A stretch of 64,000 nt of DNA from Enterobacteriaceae endosymbiont of Donacia crassipes (GTDB taxonomy: Bacteria > Pseudomonadota > Gammaproteobacteria > Enterobacterales > Enterobacteriaceae). The position numbers and the translations under genes are program-made. The notes beneath the pieces were generated by a model, which was not told where the DNA came from, did no database searches, and saw only the letters and a program-made list of their open reading frames with translations. The DNA lies in contig NZ_CP046202.1 in NCBI RefSeq assembly GCF_012569785.1, positions 394,440 through 458,439 on the forward strand, given 5' to 3'. Positions 18,562 through 28,551 of the stretch are shown piece after piece (positions within the stretch are counted from its first letter, which is position 1; every line of letters starts with the position of its first letter).

Positions 18562-19314
18562 ATGTGGATTAGTGTTATTAGTTTATTTCCTGAAATGTTT
18601 AAAGAAATTATAAAATATGGATTAATTAATAAAAGTATAAAAAAAAAATTATTAAATATTAATTTTTTTAATCCTCGAGATTTTACTAAAAATAAAAAAG
18701 TAGATTCATTAATTTATGGAGGAGGTGGTGGTGTTATATTAAAAGCAAAACCTTTAATAAGAACTATTTATCAAGCAAAGTTACAAATGCAGCATCATGT
18801 AAAAATTATTTTTTTATCTCCTCAAGGTAAAAAAATAAATGTATCTTGTATTAAAAAATTATTATCTTATAAAAAAATGATATTTATTTGTGGTAGATAT
18901 AAAGGTATAGATGAACGTATAATTAATAATTTTGTAGATGAAGAAATTTCAATAGGAGATTATATTCTTAGTGGGGGAGAGTTACCAGCTATGGTTTTAA
19001 TAGACGTTTTAGTAAGAAATATTCCTGGTGTGTTAAATACAATTTCGTCATGTACTACAGATTCTTTTTTTAATAATGGATTATTAGGATCTCCTAATTA
19101 TACTAAACCTAAAATATTAAAATTTTTAAAAAATAATAATGTTCCTAAAGTTTTAATATCAGGTAATCATAAAAAAATAAAAGAATGGAGATTAAAACAA
19201 TCATTAGGAATGACCTGGTTAAAAAGACCAGATTTATTTAAAAAAAAAATATTAACAAAAAAAGAAAAATTTTTATTTAATAAATTTAAAAATTCCTATT
19301 TAAAAAAAAGATAA
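18562..19314 (+). CDS. trmD: tRNA (guanine-N1)-methyltransferase TrmD
   Basis: The 250-residue SPOUT methyltransferase (E. coli 255) starts MWISVISLFPEMF. The SAM-binding trefoil-knot elements are clear: SLIYGGGGGVILKAKPL near 50-67, CGRYKGIDERI near 111-121, and SIGDYILSGGELPAMVLIDVLVRNIPGVL near 131-159. It methylates G37 next to the anticodon of tRNAs for Leu, Pro and Arg, preventing +1 frameshifting. It sits between rimM and rplS; the rplS start is 18 nt downstream. Confidence 0.97.
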   Translation: MWISVISLFPEMFKEIIKYGLINKSIKKKLLNINFFNPRDFTKNKKVDSLIYGGGGGVILKAKPLIRTIYQAKLQMQHHVKIIFLSPQGKKINVSCIKKLLSYKKMIFICGRYKGIDERIINNFVDEEISIGDYILSGGELPAMVLIDVLVRNIPGVLNTISSCTTDSFFNNGLLGSPNYTKPKILKFLKNNNVPKVLISGNHKKIKEWRLKQSLGMTWLKRPDLFKKKILTKKEKFLFNKFKNSYLKKR

Positions 19315-19332
19315 TACTTTGGAGTTATTATA

Positions 19333-19689
19333 ATGAATAATATTATTAGTTATATTGAACAAGAACAAATTAAAAATTATAAAAAATTTCCATTATTTAG
19401 ATCAGGAGATACATTAGAAATACATATTTGGGTTGTAGAAGGTTCAAAAAAAAGAGTTCAAATTTTTGAAGGTATTGTAATTGCAATTTCTAAAAAAAAT
19501 AGTTTTAATTGTTCTTTTACCATTAGAAAATTATCAAATGGTATTGGAATAGAACGCGTTTTTTCTTTATATTCTAAAATAATTAATGATATTAAAATAA
19601 AAAAAAAAGGTTATGTAAAAAAAGCAAAATTATATTATTTACGTAAATTAGTAGGCAAAGCTGCACGTATTAAAGAACGTTTAATGTAA
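19333..19689 (+). CDS. rplS: 50S ribosomal protein L19
   Basis: The 118-residue protein (E. coli 115) contains [30 protein letters not shown] and [20 protein letters not shown], then the basic C-terminal end [16 protein letters not shown]19 lies at the subunit interface and contacts 16S rRNA. It is the last gene of the ffh-to-rplS operon. GGAGTTATTATA precedes ATG. A small A/T hairpin (ATATTTTTA/TAAAAATAT, 19694-19713) follows. The convergent recD ends 54 bp away. Confidence 0.97.
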   Translation: MNNIISYIEQEQIKNYKKFPLFRSGDTLEIHIWVVEGSKKRVQIFEGIVIAISKKNSFNCSFTIRKLSNGIGIERVFSLYSKIINDIKIKKKGYVKKAKLYYLRKLVGKAARIKERLM

Positions 19690-19742
19690 TTAAATATTTT
19701 TATATAAAAATATATGAGGATTTATTTAAACAAATAAAATAT

Positions 19743-21587
19743 TTATATGTGATTAATGATTTTGTTTTTAATATTAGAAAATCTTTTAATTTGAGATTTT
19801 ATTGCTTTATAAAAAATAATTTTATTACTGTAGATAGTAATTTTTTTTTTAGCTCTTGTAATAGCAGTATAAATTAATTCTCTAGTTAATACAGAATAAA
19901 ATTTATTTGGTAATACTAATGCAATATTTTGAAATTCTGATCCTTGTGATTTATGAGCTGTTATTGCATATGCTATTTCATATGACGGTAAGTTTTCAAT
20001 GCATATAATTTTTTGTTCCCCATTAAATAAAAAAAACTTAATTTTTAATTTTTGATCTTTTTTATCTAAAAAAGTAATGCCAATATCTCCATTAAATAAA
20101 TTTAAATAGCTATCATTTTTGGTAATAATTATAGGTTTTCCTACATACCAATTGTGTTTCTGAGAACTAATGTTTATTATATTATTACTTAATAATTCTT
20201 TTTCAATGATAGAATTAATTTTTTTTGTACCAAACAATCCATATTTTATAGCACATATAATTTGATAATTATTAAATTTATACAAAATATTTATATCATA
20301 TTTTTTATATTTTTGTAAATAAATAAAATATTTCTTATATTCTTCAATAAAAAAAGATATCATTAATTTATATTTATTTATATTTAACATATTAAAATAT
20401 TCGATATCATTATATTTTTTTAATAAAAAAATTCTTTCAATTTTTTTTTGATTACCATTCTTAATATTTAAAGCTAATTTATTAATACCAGAATTTATTG
20501 CATATCTATAATTATATTTTAAAACAGTAATAAAATTACGAAAAAAAAATTTTTGTATATTTTTATTTTCATATTGATATTTAATTATAGAATTTAACCA
20601 TAAAAAATACTTTTTTGTAAAACAAAATTTTTTAAAATAACATAAATCTTTAAATAAATTTCCATATTCTATAGAAGGCAATTGATATTCATCTCCTAAT
20701 AAAATTAATTTAGTTTTTTTAGGTAAAATATTTAAAATAATAGACATTAAATTAAAATCAATCATCGATGATTCATCGATAATTAACAAATCTATATTAA
20801 GTTGATTTAAATCATTAAATTTAATTTCTTTAGTATAAATTTCCATTTTTAATAAATGATGTATAGTAGTTGCTTTTTTAGGAATATTTGCTCTTTTTTT
20901 TTTATCTATTATTTTATCAGAAAAATTTTTAAAAAAATGATTAATAGATTGTGTTAATCTAACTGCAGCTTTACCAGTAGTAGCTACAATTTTTATTTTT
21001 AAATTTGTATTAAAAATTTTTATAAATGCAAAAATTATTTTTGATATTATACTAGTTTTTCCTGTACCAGGAGATCCAGTAATTATACTAATTTTATGAG
21101 TTAATGCTGAACAAATAGCTTCTTGTTGTATAACATCTGTTTTATTACATAATAATTTCAAAATTTTTTTTATTTTTTTTGGTTCTATAAAAGAAAAATT
21201 ATTATTAAGAAAATTTTTTACTATTATATTTTCTTCATACCACATTTTATGTAAATACAAATAATTATTTATTAAAATAATAGGAGTATTTTTTTCTCCA
21301 TTACTAACAATATCTTTATAAGAAGATAAAATTTCTTTCCAATTTTTAATTTTATTAATTTCTTTTATTTTTTTTAATAAAAAACTATTTTTATTATTTT
21401 TAATATTTATATCTAAATATAATTTAGATATGGGCAAACAAATATTACCTTTGCCAATATAATTGCTAAGTAAAGCAATAGCAAACATTAATAAATCTTT
21501 TTTTTTATTTGTTAGTATAGATGCTAAATATAAATCAATTAAACGAATAATTTTAATTTTACATAATTTTTTTAAAAATAAATACAT
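19743..21587 (-). CDS. recD: Exodeoxyribonuclease V alpha subunit RecD
   Basis: The 614-residue superfamily 1 helicase (E. coli 608) has Walker A GSPGTGKTS at 171-179, Walker B with IDESSMIDF, LLGDEYQLPSIEYGN, and motif VI near the end (YAITAHKSQGSEF, then YTAITRAKKKITI). RecD is the fast 5'-3' motor of RecBCD. It lies 32 bp downstream of recB and is last in recC-recB-recD. ptrA, which separates recC from recB in E. coli, has been lost. All helicase motifs look intact, in contrast to PriA. Confidence 0.97.
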   Translation of the reverse strand: MYLFLKKLCKIKIIRLIDLYLASILTNKKKDLLMFAIALLSNYIGKGNICLPISKLYLDINIKNNKNSFLLKKIKEINKIKNWKEILSSYKDIVSNGEKNTPIILINNYLYLHKMWYEENIIVKNFLNNNFSFIEPKKIKKILKLLCNKTDVIQQEAICSALTHKISIITGSPGTGKTSIISKIIFAFIKIFNTNLKIKIVATTGKAAVRLTQSINHFFKNFSDKIIDKKKRANIPKKATTIHHLLKMEIYTKEIKFNDLNQLNIDLLIIDESSMIDFNLMSIILNILPKKTKLILLGDEYQLPSIEYGNLFKDLCYFKKFCFTKKYFLWLNSIIKYQYENKNIQKFFFRNFITVLKYNYRYAINSGINKLALNIKNGNQKKIERIFLLKKYNDIEYFNMLNINKYKLMISFFIEEYKKYFIYLQKYKKYDINILYKFNNYQIICAIKYGLFGTKKINSIIEKELLSNNIINISSQKHNWYVGKPIIITKNDSYLNLFNGDIGITFLDKKDQKLKIKFFLFNGEQKIICIENLPSYEIAYAITAHKSQGSEFQNIALVLPNKFYSVLTRELIYTAITRAKKKITIYSNKIIFYKAIKSQIKRFSNIKNKIINHI

Positions 21588-21619
21588 GTTATTTTATTCA
21601 ATATCTATTAAATATCATT

Positions 21620-24600
21620 TTATAAAAATAATTTATTTAATTTATCAATTAATTTGATTGATGGTTTTGTTTCCCAAACACCATTATATTTTTTTATTTT
21701 ATGATCAAAACCTCTAATATAGAAATAAATAACACCTCCAAAACATTTATTATAATTATAATTTTTAATACGATATTTTAAATATTTATGTAAAGCTAAT
21801 GTATAAAATTGATATTGTATATCATAACGATTTAAATATATATCTTTTTCAAGATTTTTTGTTTTATAATCTTTGTTATTATTACCTAACCAACTTGATT
21901 TATAATCTATAATGTAAAATTTGTTTTTCCATAAAAATATTAAATCTATAATTCCTGATAAAAATCCATTAATTGTTTGAAAATTTAATTTATTTAATTT
22001 ATTAGAAATAATGTCATATTTATTTATAATATTATTATATTCTATAGAAGAAAAATCTTTTTTTATAGATAAATAAAATTTAAATTCTGTTTTTTTTTCA
22101 TGATTATTTATCTGATGTAAAATAATTTTATTTTTACCTATTGGTATATTTAAAATATTATTAAACCAATTAGTTATCATAATATGCCAAGTCACATTAA
22201 TATTTGTTTCCATTAATTCTTTTTTAATAAAACTTCTAGAAATATTTTTTGTAAAATCTAATTTTTCTAAAATTTTATGAATAATAATTCCTATATTTTT
22301 CCCTATAGGAAAATTATATTGTGTTTTTTTCCCACTATTTTTAGTTAAATTTAAAAAATTATATTGATAATTAATACTAAAATAATTTAAATTAAAATTT
22401 TGTTGTTTTTTTATTTTAGAAAAACTAGATATTATTTTATTTTTAAAATAAAAGTTTTTTACTGGTAATGTAAATAATTTTTTATTTTCTAGTCTTGTAT
22501 AAATATCATGATCTAATTTTATTTTTTTTTTTTTATTAAAAATTTTAATAGAAATATTTTTATCTTTTAAATTATATAAAATTTTTTTCAAATCAGTATT
22601 TGAAATATTATTTTTTTTTTTTAATAGAAAATTTAAAGCATTTATATAAGATAAATATAAATTTTTTTTTTTAAAATTATAAAATTTTAAATTAGTAATA
22701 CCAATACTACAATGAAAAATTGATCTAGTTAAAGAAACATATAATAATCTTAAATTTTCAGAAAGAGTTTCTTCTAAAAATAATTTTTTACTTTCTTCAT
22801 CTTTTATAAAATCTAAAGTTATTTTAAAATTTTTTCTATTATGATAAATAATTCCATCTTTATTTATAAATTCAATAATATTTGAAGAAATAAATGGTAA
22901 CCAAACAATAGGAAATTGTAATCCTTTAGATTTATGTATAGTCATAATTTTAATTTTATTAATTTTATTATTTAATTTTATTTGTTGATTTAATAAATTT
23001 TTATTTGTATATTTAATCTGTTGTAATAACCATACTATTGTCTTTTTAAGATCTGTTATATCAAAACATGATGTTTGTATTATTTCACCTAAATATAAAA
23101 TATTTTTTATTTTTTTTCTCATAAACTGATTTGAAATATTTATTTGAGAAATAAATTTATCTTGTATAAAAATTTCTTCTAACATACTTAAAATTCCATA
23201 TTTTTCCCAAATTAATTTATATTTATTAAATTTATTCATTATTTTTTCTATATAATTTTTTTGATTATTTTCATCAAAAAAAGATAAATTAATATTAAAT
23301 AATGTACTTGATAAAACATTTATAATTTTTTGTTTTTTATTTGGTTTTAAAATGGTTTTTAATAAAAAAAATAATTCTTTAGCTTCTTGTTTTTCAAAAA
23401 TATTATTAGAATTAGATAAATAAATAAAAGGTAAATTAAATTTTACAAATTCTTTTTGTAAAATTATGGCTTCAAATCTATTGCGAACTATAACAGTTAT
23501 ATCTGAAATATTAATATTTTTTTTTTCATTATTTTTTTGTAAAAAAGCTTGTCCTTTTTCTCCTAAAATTATTAACTGACATATTTCATATGCACAAATA
23601 TATGATATTTTTTGTCTATATAAATTTATATCCATTATTTTATCAATAAACCAAAAAGTTATTCCAGATTTTATTTTATTATTAATAATAAAATGATCAT
23701 TTAATTTTTTTGATGAATATTTAATAGGATTGAATATTATATTTTTAAATACAAAAGGATAAGTTCTATTAGAAAATAATTTATTAATACCATTAATCAT
23801 GGTGCTTGAAGAACGCCAATTATATGTTAATGTATAACATTGTTTAATTTCTAATGAAGCTTTTAAATAAGTAAAAATATCAGCACCTCTAAAAGAATAA
23901 ATTGCTTGTTTAGGGTCTCCTATTAGGATCATTAAATCATTATTTTGATTGAAATAAATTTTTTTTAAAATATTATATTGTTGTATATCTGTATCTTGAA
24001 ATTCATCTATTAATATTACAGGAAATAATTTTCTTATATCTTCTATAATTTGAATACCAAATCTAGTATTTAAACTTTTATTTAAAATATTTAATAAATC
24101 ATTAAAACTTATTTCGTTATTATTCCTTTTTTTTTGTAACACATATTTTTTTATATATTTGATTGCTTTAGTAATTATTAGATATTTTAAATTAATAATT
24201 TTATTTATAAAAATGTCAATATATTGAAATAATATATATATAGGTGGATTAATATTATTAATAGTATTATTAATTAATATTTTTTGAGAAAATCTAGATA
24301 ATTCTTTAGGAAAGAAATAATTTTTAGTTTCTATTAAACTCCATTTATTAATAATACTTATCCAATTTTTTATAAATTTTTTATTATAAATATGTTTATT
24401 AACATTAGAATTATTAATAATATTAATTATATTATTTTTATATTTTATCCAATATTTTTTTATGTTTTTAATATATTTTTTGTTTTTATAAAATTGTACA
24501 CAAAGATTCCGATTTTTAAAAGGATATTTTATAATTGGTAATTTTTGTTGTGATAACAATGGTAATAATGTTTTTAATAAATCATCTGGAGTTTTCCAAT

Positions 24601-25168
24601 ATAATAAAATTATTTTTATTATTTCTTTAGGTAAATCATATAAATATGTTTTCCAAAATATTATAGAAGCCTTTCTTTGTAAAAATAATTCATCATTAAT
24701 AATTTTTTTATTAAATAAAAAATTATGAATTTCATAATTTTTTAAATTTAAAATTTTTTGACAAAAAGAATGTATTGTATAAATAGATGCATTATTTATA
24801 TTTTTTTCAGCTTTTAATAATAAAATATTAGCATTTTTATAATCTTTTATTTCTCTAATAATATTATTTATAATATCATATTTACTTTTTTTTTGTATGC
24901 ATCCAATTCTTAAAAGATAAATACTATTTTTAATTTTTTTATATAAATTTTGTATTGCAATATCAGTAAAAGTTACCACTAGAATTTGTTCTACATTTAG
25001 TGGTTTTATATTTGTATTTTTTTGATGTAATCCTAAAAGCATTCTTAAATATATAATAATAATATTAAATGTTTTACCAGTACCTGCTGATGCTTCAATC
25101 AAAAATTGACCCTTAAGATTTTCTTTAAAAGGATTAAATTCTTTAAAATTTGTTAGTTTATTTGTCAT
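21620..25168 (-). CDS. recB: Exodeoxyribonuclease V beta subunit RecB
   Basis: The 1182-residue protein (E. coli 1180) has an N-terminal UvrD-type helicase with EASAGTGKT at 25-33, SIYTIHSFCQ, LIDEFQDTD, LIGDPKQAIYSFRGAD, YNWRSS and MTIHKSKGLQFPIVW. The C-terminal nuclease has GIIDLIFLW (D1075) and DYKS (1088-1091), the catalytic Asp and Lys region, followed by YDIQYQFYTLALHKYL. RecB unwinds, cuts and loads RecA at double-strand ends. It starts 8 nt after the recC stop. A run of 13 T on the plus strand (22522-22534) reads as Lys codons. The nuclease site is retained, so the complex should be fully active. Confidence 0.97.
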   Translation of the reverse strand: MTNKLTNFKEFNPFKENLKGQFLIEASAGTGKTFNIIIIYLRMLLGLHQKNTNIKPLNVEQILVVTFTDIAIQNLYKKIKNSIYLLRIGCIQKKSKYDIINNIIREIKDYKNANILLLKAEKNINNASIYTIHSFCQKILNLKNYEIHNFLFNKKIINDELFLQRKASIIFWKTYLYDLPKEIIKIILLYWKTPDDLLKTLLPLLSQQKLPIIKYPFKNRNLCVQFYKNKKYIKNIKKYWIKYKNNIINIINNSNVNKHIYNKKFIKNWISIINKWSLIETKNYFFPKELSRFSQKILINNTINNINPPIYILFQYIDIFINKIINLKYLIITKAIKYIKKYVLQKKRNNNEISFNDLLNILNKSLNTRFGIQIIEDIRKLFPVILIDEFQDTDIQQYNILKKIYFNQNNDLMILIGDPKQAIYSFRGADIFTYLKASLEIKQCYTLTYNWRSSSTMINGINKLFSNRTYPFVFKNIIFNPIKYSSKKLNDHFIINNKIKSGITFWFIDKIMDINLYRQKISYICAYEICQLIILGEKGQAFLQKNNEKKNINISDITVIVRNRFEAIILQKEFVKFNLPFIYLSNSNNIFEKQEAKELFFLLKTILKPNKKQKIINVLSSTLFNINLSFFDENNQKNYIEKIMNKFNKYKLIWEKYGILSMLEEIFIQDKFISQINISNQFMRKKIKNILYLGEIIQTSCFDITDLKKTIVWLLQQIKYTNKNLLNQQIKLNNKINKIKIMTIHKSKGLQFPIVWLPFISSNIIEFINKDGIIYHNRKNFKITLDFIKDEESKKLFLEETLSENLRLLYVSLTRSIFHCSIGITNLKFYNFKKKNLYLSYINALNFLLKKKNNISNTDLKKILYNLKDKNISIKIFNKKKKIKLDHDIYTRLENKKLFTLPVKNFYFKNKIISSFSKIKKQQNFNLNYFSINYQYNFLNLTKNSGKKTQYNFPIGKNIGIIIHKILEKLDFTKNISRSFIKKELMETNINVTWHIMITNWFNNILNIPIGKNKIILHQINNHEKKTEFKFYLSIKKDFSSIEYNNIINKYDIISNKLNKLNFQTINGFLSGIIDLIFLWKNKFYIIDYKSSWLGNNNKDYKTKNLEKDIYLNRYDIQYQFYTLALHKYLKYRIKNYNYNKCFGGVIYFYIRGFDHKIKKYNGVWETKPSIKLIDKLNKLFL

Positions 25169-25176
25169 ATTGTTTA

Positions 25177-28100
25177 TTAAATACTATAGTAAAGTAAATC
25201 AAACATCCATTTTTTTATTAATTTTTTAGTATCTAACCAAGTTTTATTATTTAAATAAAAATTTAATTTTTGAAAATATGGATCATTACATTCATTCATA
25301 ATATTATTATTATTCCAATAGTAAAAAAATTTTTTTTTTGATTTATTTTGCACATAAGAATCCATAATAATATGTTTTGTAATTTTATCATAACAATCTT
25401 TTATCCATATCCAAGAACTTTTTATAGGTAATAAAATAGGATTATTTATACCTTGTAAATAACCATTAATATATTTTTCTAATAAAAAATAAGCTTGATT
25501 TTTTTCGAAAAATTGAAAACTGAATTTTGTATTTTCTATACCATAAATAGATAACAAAAATTTTTTATTATTATAAATACATAAAATTAAATGATTGATC
25601 CACAAACTAATAATGGATTTAATATCTATTATTTTAGGTTCTAATATAATATAATTATTTCGATAACTAAAATAATTAATATTACCTTCTAATATAAGAT
25701 TAGAAATATTTAAATTAATTTTATTAATTTGTTCTACATATTGATATTTTTTAAATTGCTTATTTAATATTTGGTTTATTTTATGAATTTTTTCTTCCCA
25801 CCATATTTTCCCATAATATCCATAAGGTAAAATACCTTTATTTAAATAATAAATATATAGATCATTAATATTTTTATTTGATAAAAGTGTATGTAGTATT
25901 TGTTTTTTTATTAAAAATTCTTGTAATGGATTGATTTTAAATAGTTCTATATCAGGTGTTGTTATATCATGTAAATATTTTAAATATATTTTAAATCTTT
26001 GATTAAAAAAACCTTTAACAGGATGTTTCCAAAAATTAATTAAATTATTAATTGATAATTTAGTAATATTTACTATTTTCAATTTTTGAGAATTGTTAGA
26101 ATATGAAATATTTTGTTTTTTTATTAAAAAATTATTTTGATAATTTCTATAAAAATATTTAATAAAATTATTTTTTAAATAATAATTTTTTGAAATATAT
26201 AATATTAATTCATTAATTAATGTAGATAGATTATTATCATCATTATTTAAATTATTATTTGTATAACTAATAAATAATTTATTTTCTGTAGAAATTATTA
26301 ATTTTAATAAAATATTTTTTTCTTTGTCTAAATAATTTTTTTCATTTTTATTAGAAAATTTATTAGTTAAATCAAAAATTATAGGATTTATTTTTTTTGG
26401 TAAATATTTATCATTCATACCTATCATAAAAACTTTTTTAAAAGTCATATTTTGAAATACATGAAAAGGACAAAAATTTATTTTATTTATACAAAAATAA
26501 AAATTTTTATATTTTTTTTTAATTAAATAATCAATTTTTTTTTTTATTATATTAATAGAAATTTTTTTTTTGTATTTAAAACTTAATCCTTGATTAAGGA
26601 AAAATAAAATTTTTTTTAAAAAAAAATATATATTTTTTGATACTAAATTAGATTCTGGGAAAAAATCATAATAAAGATTTAATAAATTTTTTTTCCATTT
26701 TTCTAAAGAAAAATTTTTTTTTAATTTTTTTTTCCATTTTTCTAATTTTAATAAAAAATAAATAAATTTTCCTAATAATTCTTTAGATAATCCCATTGAT
26801 ATATTATATGGAATAAGATTTTTCCATTGACCAAAATTTGTATTTAAAGTAAAACCTAAAAATATACGATATAAACCTAATTTCCATGTATATTGATCTT
26901 TGGGTAAAGAAATTTTATTAAAATTTTTAATATTCAAATTATATTTAATACCTACATGTTTTATCCAATAATATAAATATTTTATATCTTTTTTACTTAA
27001 AGAAAATTTTTTAGATATAAATTTATTATCTAATAAAAAGAAAATTTCATGAGGAGTTAAATCTTTATAAGATAAATCTAATAAAAATAAAAATTTATTT
27101 AAAATATCTAAATTTTTCATATTATCTAAATTAGAATATATATTAATAGGAAGATTAATATTTCTAAAAATAGAATTAATAAATGGAATATATAATTTTA
27201 ATTTAGGGGAAATAACAATTATATCATGTAAAAAATAATTTTGATTTTTTTTTAAAGTATATATTATATTATTGTATAATAGTGTTATCTCTGTATAAAA
27301 ATCTTCACAAATGTTTATTTGTATAGATTTATCCAAATAATTTATTTTCTTTTTTAAATTTATATTATTTTCTTTTATATATAAAAAATCATTTTTAATA
27401 TGATTTAATAAACTTATATTATTATATTTTATAAATGTTTTAATACACCTAGATGGTAAATCTACTAATTTATTAATATTATTTAAAGTATAATTTCCCC
27501 ATAAAAATAATAATTTATTAAAATTAATTTTTTTATTATTTTGATTATAAATAAAATTATCCCAATAATGTTTAGAAGGAGTACATAATAAAATATGTAT
27601 TTCCATATATTTTTCTAATTTTTTTAATAATTTTAAATATATTAAAGGTATGCTTTGTATATCTAAAATAAATATTCTTTGTGGGAGTAAATCATATCTA
27701 AATTGTTTAGATTTTTTATTTTTTTGATAAAAATCATATAATTTACCATAATGCCATAATTCTTTATGTAAAATATTTTTATAATAAATTAATAATGTTT
27801 TCCATAATTTTGCTTGCCATATTTGATGTTTATTTTTCAATAAAGGTTCAATTTTGTTTTTTGTCCACATTAATAATAATTCTGGTTTATATTTTTGATA
27901 ATGATCATATAAATGAGATATTTGTTCCGATAATTGAAATAAATATTTAGTATCTTGAATTTTAAATTTAAAATTTTTTCTAAAATTTTTAAATTCTATC
28001 GTAGATATTAATTCTGGAATTAATAAAAATATTAACCAAACAATATTTCCTTTATATAAAAAATCACCTTTATCCAAGTTAGGAATTATTGTTTTAAATA

Positions 28101-28317
28101 TATTCCAAATAAATTTTTCAAAATTAATAAAATTTATATTTCCATATATTCCTAATATATTTGAAAATTTAATTTTTATTAATTCAGAAAAATTTTCATA
28201 ATTTTCGTATAATATTAGTTCCGGTTCTAATACCTTTTTTAAAGGATATTTTTTAACTTGAATTTTTATTAAATTTAATAAAATATCAATATTATTTGAA
28301 TAATAAATTGCAAACAT
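25177..28317 (-). CDS. recC: Exodeoxyribonuclease V gamma subunit RecC
   Basis: The 1046-residue protein (E. coli 1122) starts MFAIYYSNNIDILLNLI, like E. coli RecC (MLRVYHSNRLDVLEALM). Recognisable blocks include the LPQRIFILDIQSIPLIYLKLL region near 215 and FHVFQNMTFKKVFMIGMNDKYLPKK near 620-645. RecC has inactive helicase and nuclease folds; it holds RecB and RecD together, splits the strands and reads Chi. It is more diverged than RecB or RecD and about 75 residues shorter. It is the first gene of the recCBD operon. Whether Chi recognition is retained cannot be judged here. Confidence 0.93.
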   Translation of the reverse strand: MFAIYYSNNIDILLNLIKIQVKKYPLKKVLEPELILYENYENFSELIKIKFSNILGIYGNINFINFEKFIWNIFKTIIPNLDKGDFLYKGNIVWLIFLLIPELISTIEFKNFRKNFKFKIQDTKYLFQLSEQISHLYDHYQKYKPELLLMWTKNKIEPLLKNKHQIWQAKLWKTLLIYYKNILHKELWHYGKLYDFYQKNKKSKQFRYDLLPQRIFILDIQSIPLIYLKLLKKLEKYMEIHILLCTPSKHYWDNFIYNQNNKKINFNKLLFLWGNYTLNNINKLVDLPSRCIKTFIKYNNISLLNHIKNDFLYIKENNINLKKKINYLDKSIQINICEDFYTEITLLYNNIIYTLKKNQNYFLHDIIVISPKLKLYIPFINSIFRNINLPINIYSNLDNMKNLDILNKFLFLLDLSYKDLTPHEIFFLLDNKFISKKFSLSKKDIKYLYYWIKHVGIKYNLNIKNFNKISLPKDQYTWKLGLYRIFLGFTLNTNFGQWKNLIPYNISMGLSKELLGKFIYFLLKLEKWKKKLKKNFSLEKWKKNLLNLYYDFFPESNLVSKNIYFFLKKILFFLNQGLSFKYKKKISINIIKKKIDYLIKKKYKNFYFCINKINFCPFHVFQNMTFKKVFMIGMNDKYLPKKINPIIFDLTNKFSNKNEKNYLDKEKNILLKLIISTENKLFISYTNNNLNNDDNNLSTLINELILYISKNYYLKNNFIKYFYRNYQNNFLIKKQNISYSNNSQKLKIVNITKLSINNLINFWKHPVKGFFNQRFKIYLKYLHDITTPDIELFKINPLQEFLIKKQILHTLLSNKNINDLYIYYLNKGILPYGYYGKIWWEEKIHKINQILNKQFKKYQYVEQINKINLNISNLILEGNINYFSYRNNYIILEPKIIDIKSIISLWINHLILCIYNNKKFLLSIYGIENTKFSFQFFEKNQAYFLLEKYINGYLQGINNPILLPIKSSWIWIKDCYDKITKHIIMDSYVQNKSKKKFFYYWNNNNIMNECNDPYFQKLNFYLNNKTWLDTKKLIKKWMFDLLYYSI

Positions 28318-28367
28318 ATTTATGTTTTTATAAAAAAATTAAAATTTTATATTAAAATATAATATAA

Positions 28368-28433
28368 TTACATATTTAAATATTAATTACTAGTATAGTA
28401 GTTATTATATTTTAACTATAAATAAATATGTAA
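28368..28433. repeat. Nested inverted repeats in the recC-mutH divergent spacer
   Basis: TTACATATTTA (28368-28378) is perfectly complementary to TAAATATGTAA (28423-28433). Between them lies a smaller imperfect repeat (ATTACTA/TAGTAGT around GTA). It lies between two divergent DNA repair genes and could be a regulatory site or chance in AT-rich DNA. Confidence 0.4.
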
Positions 28434-28551
28434 ATTAATAATTTAATATTTAAATTTTTTAAAATTTTATAATTTTTATAAATTATGTTATCAAAATTAA
28501 ATTTTAAAATTATTAAATAATATTATAATTAATAAATAAATTTTTATATAT

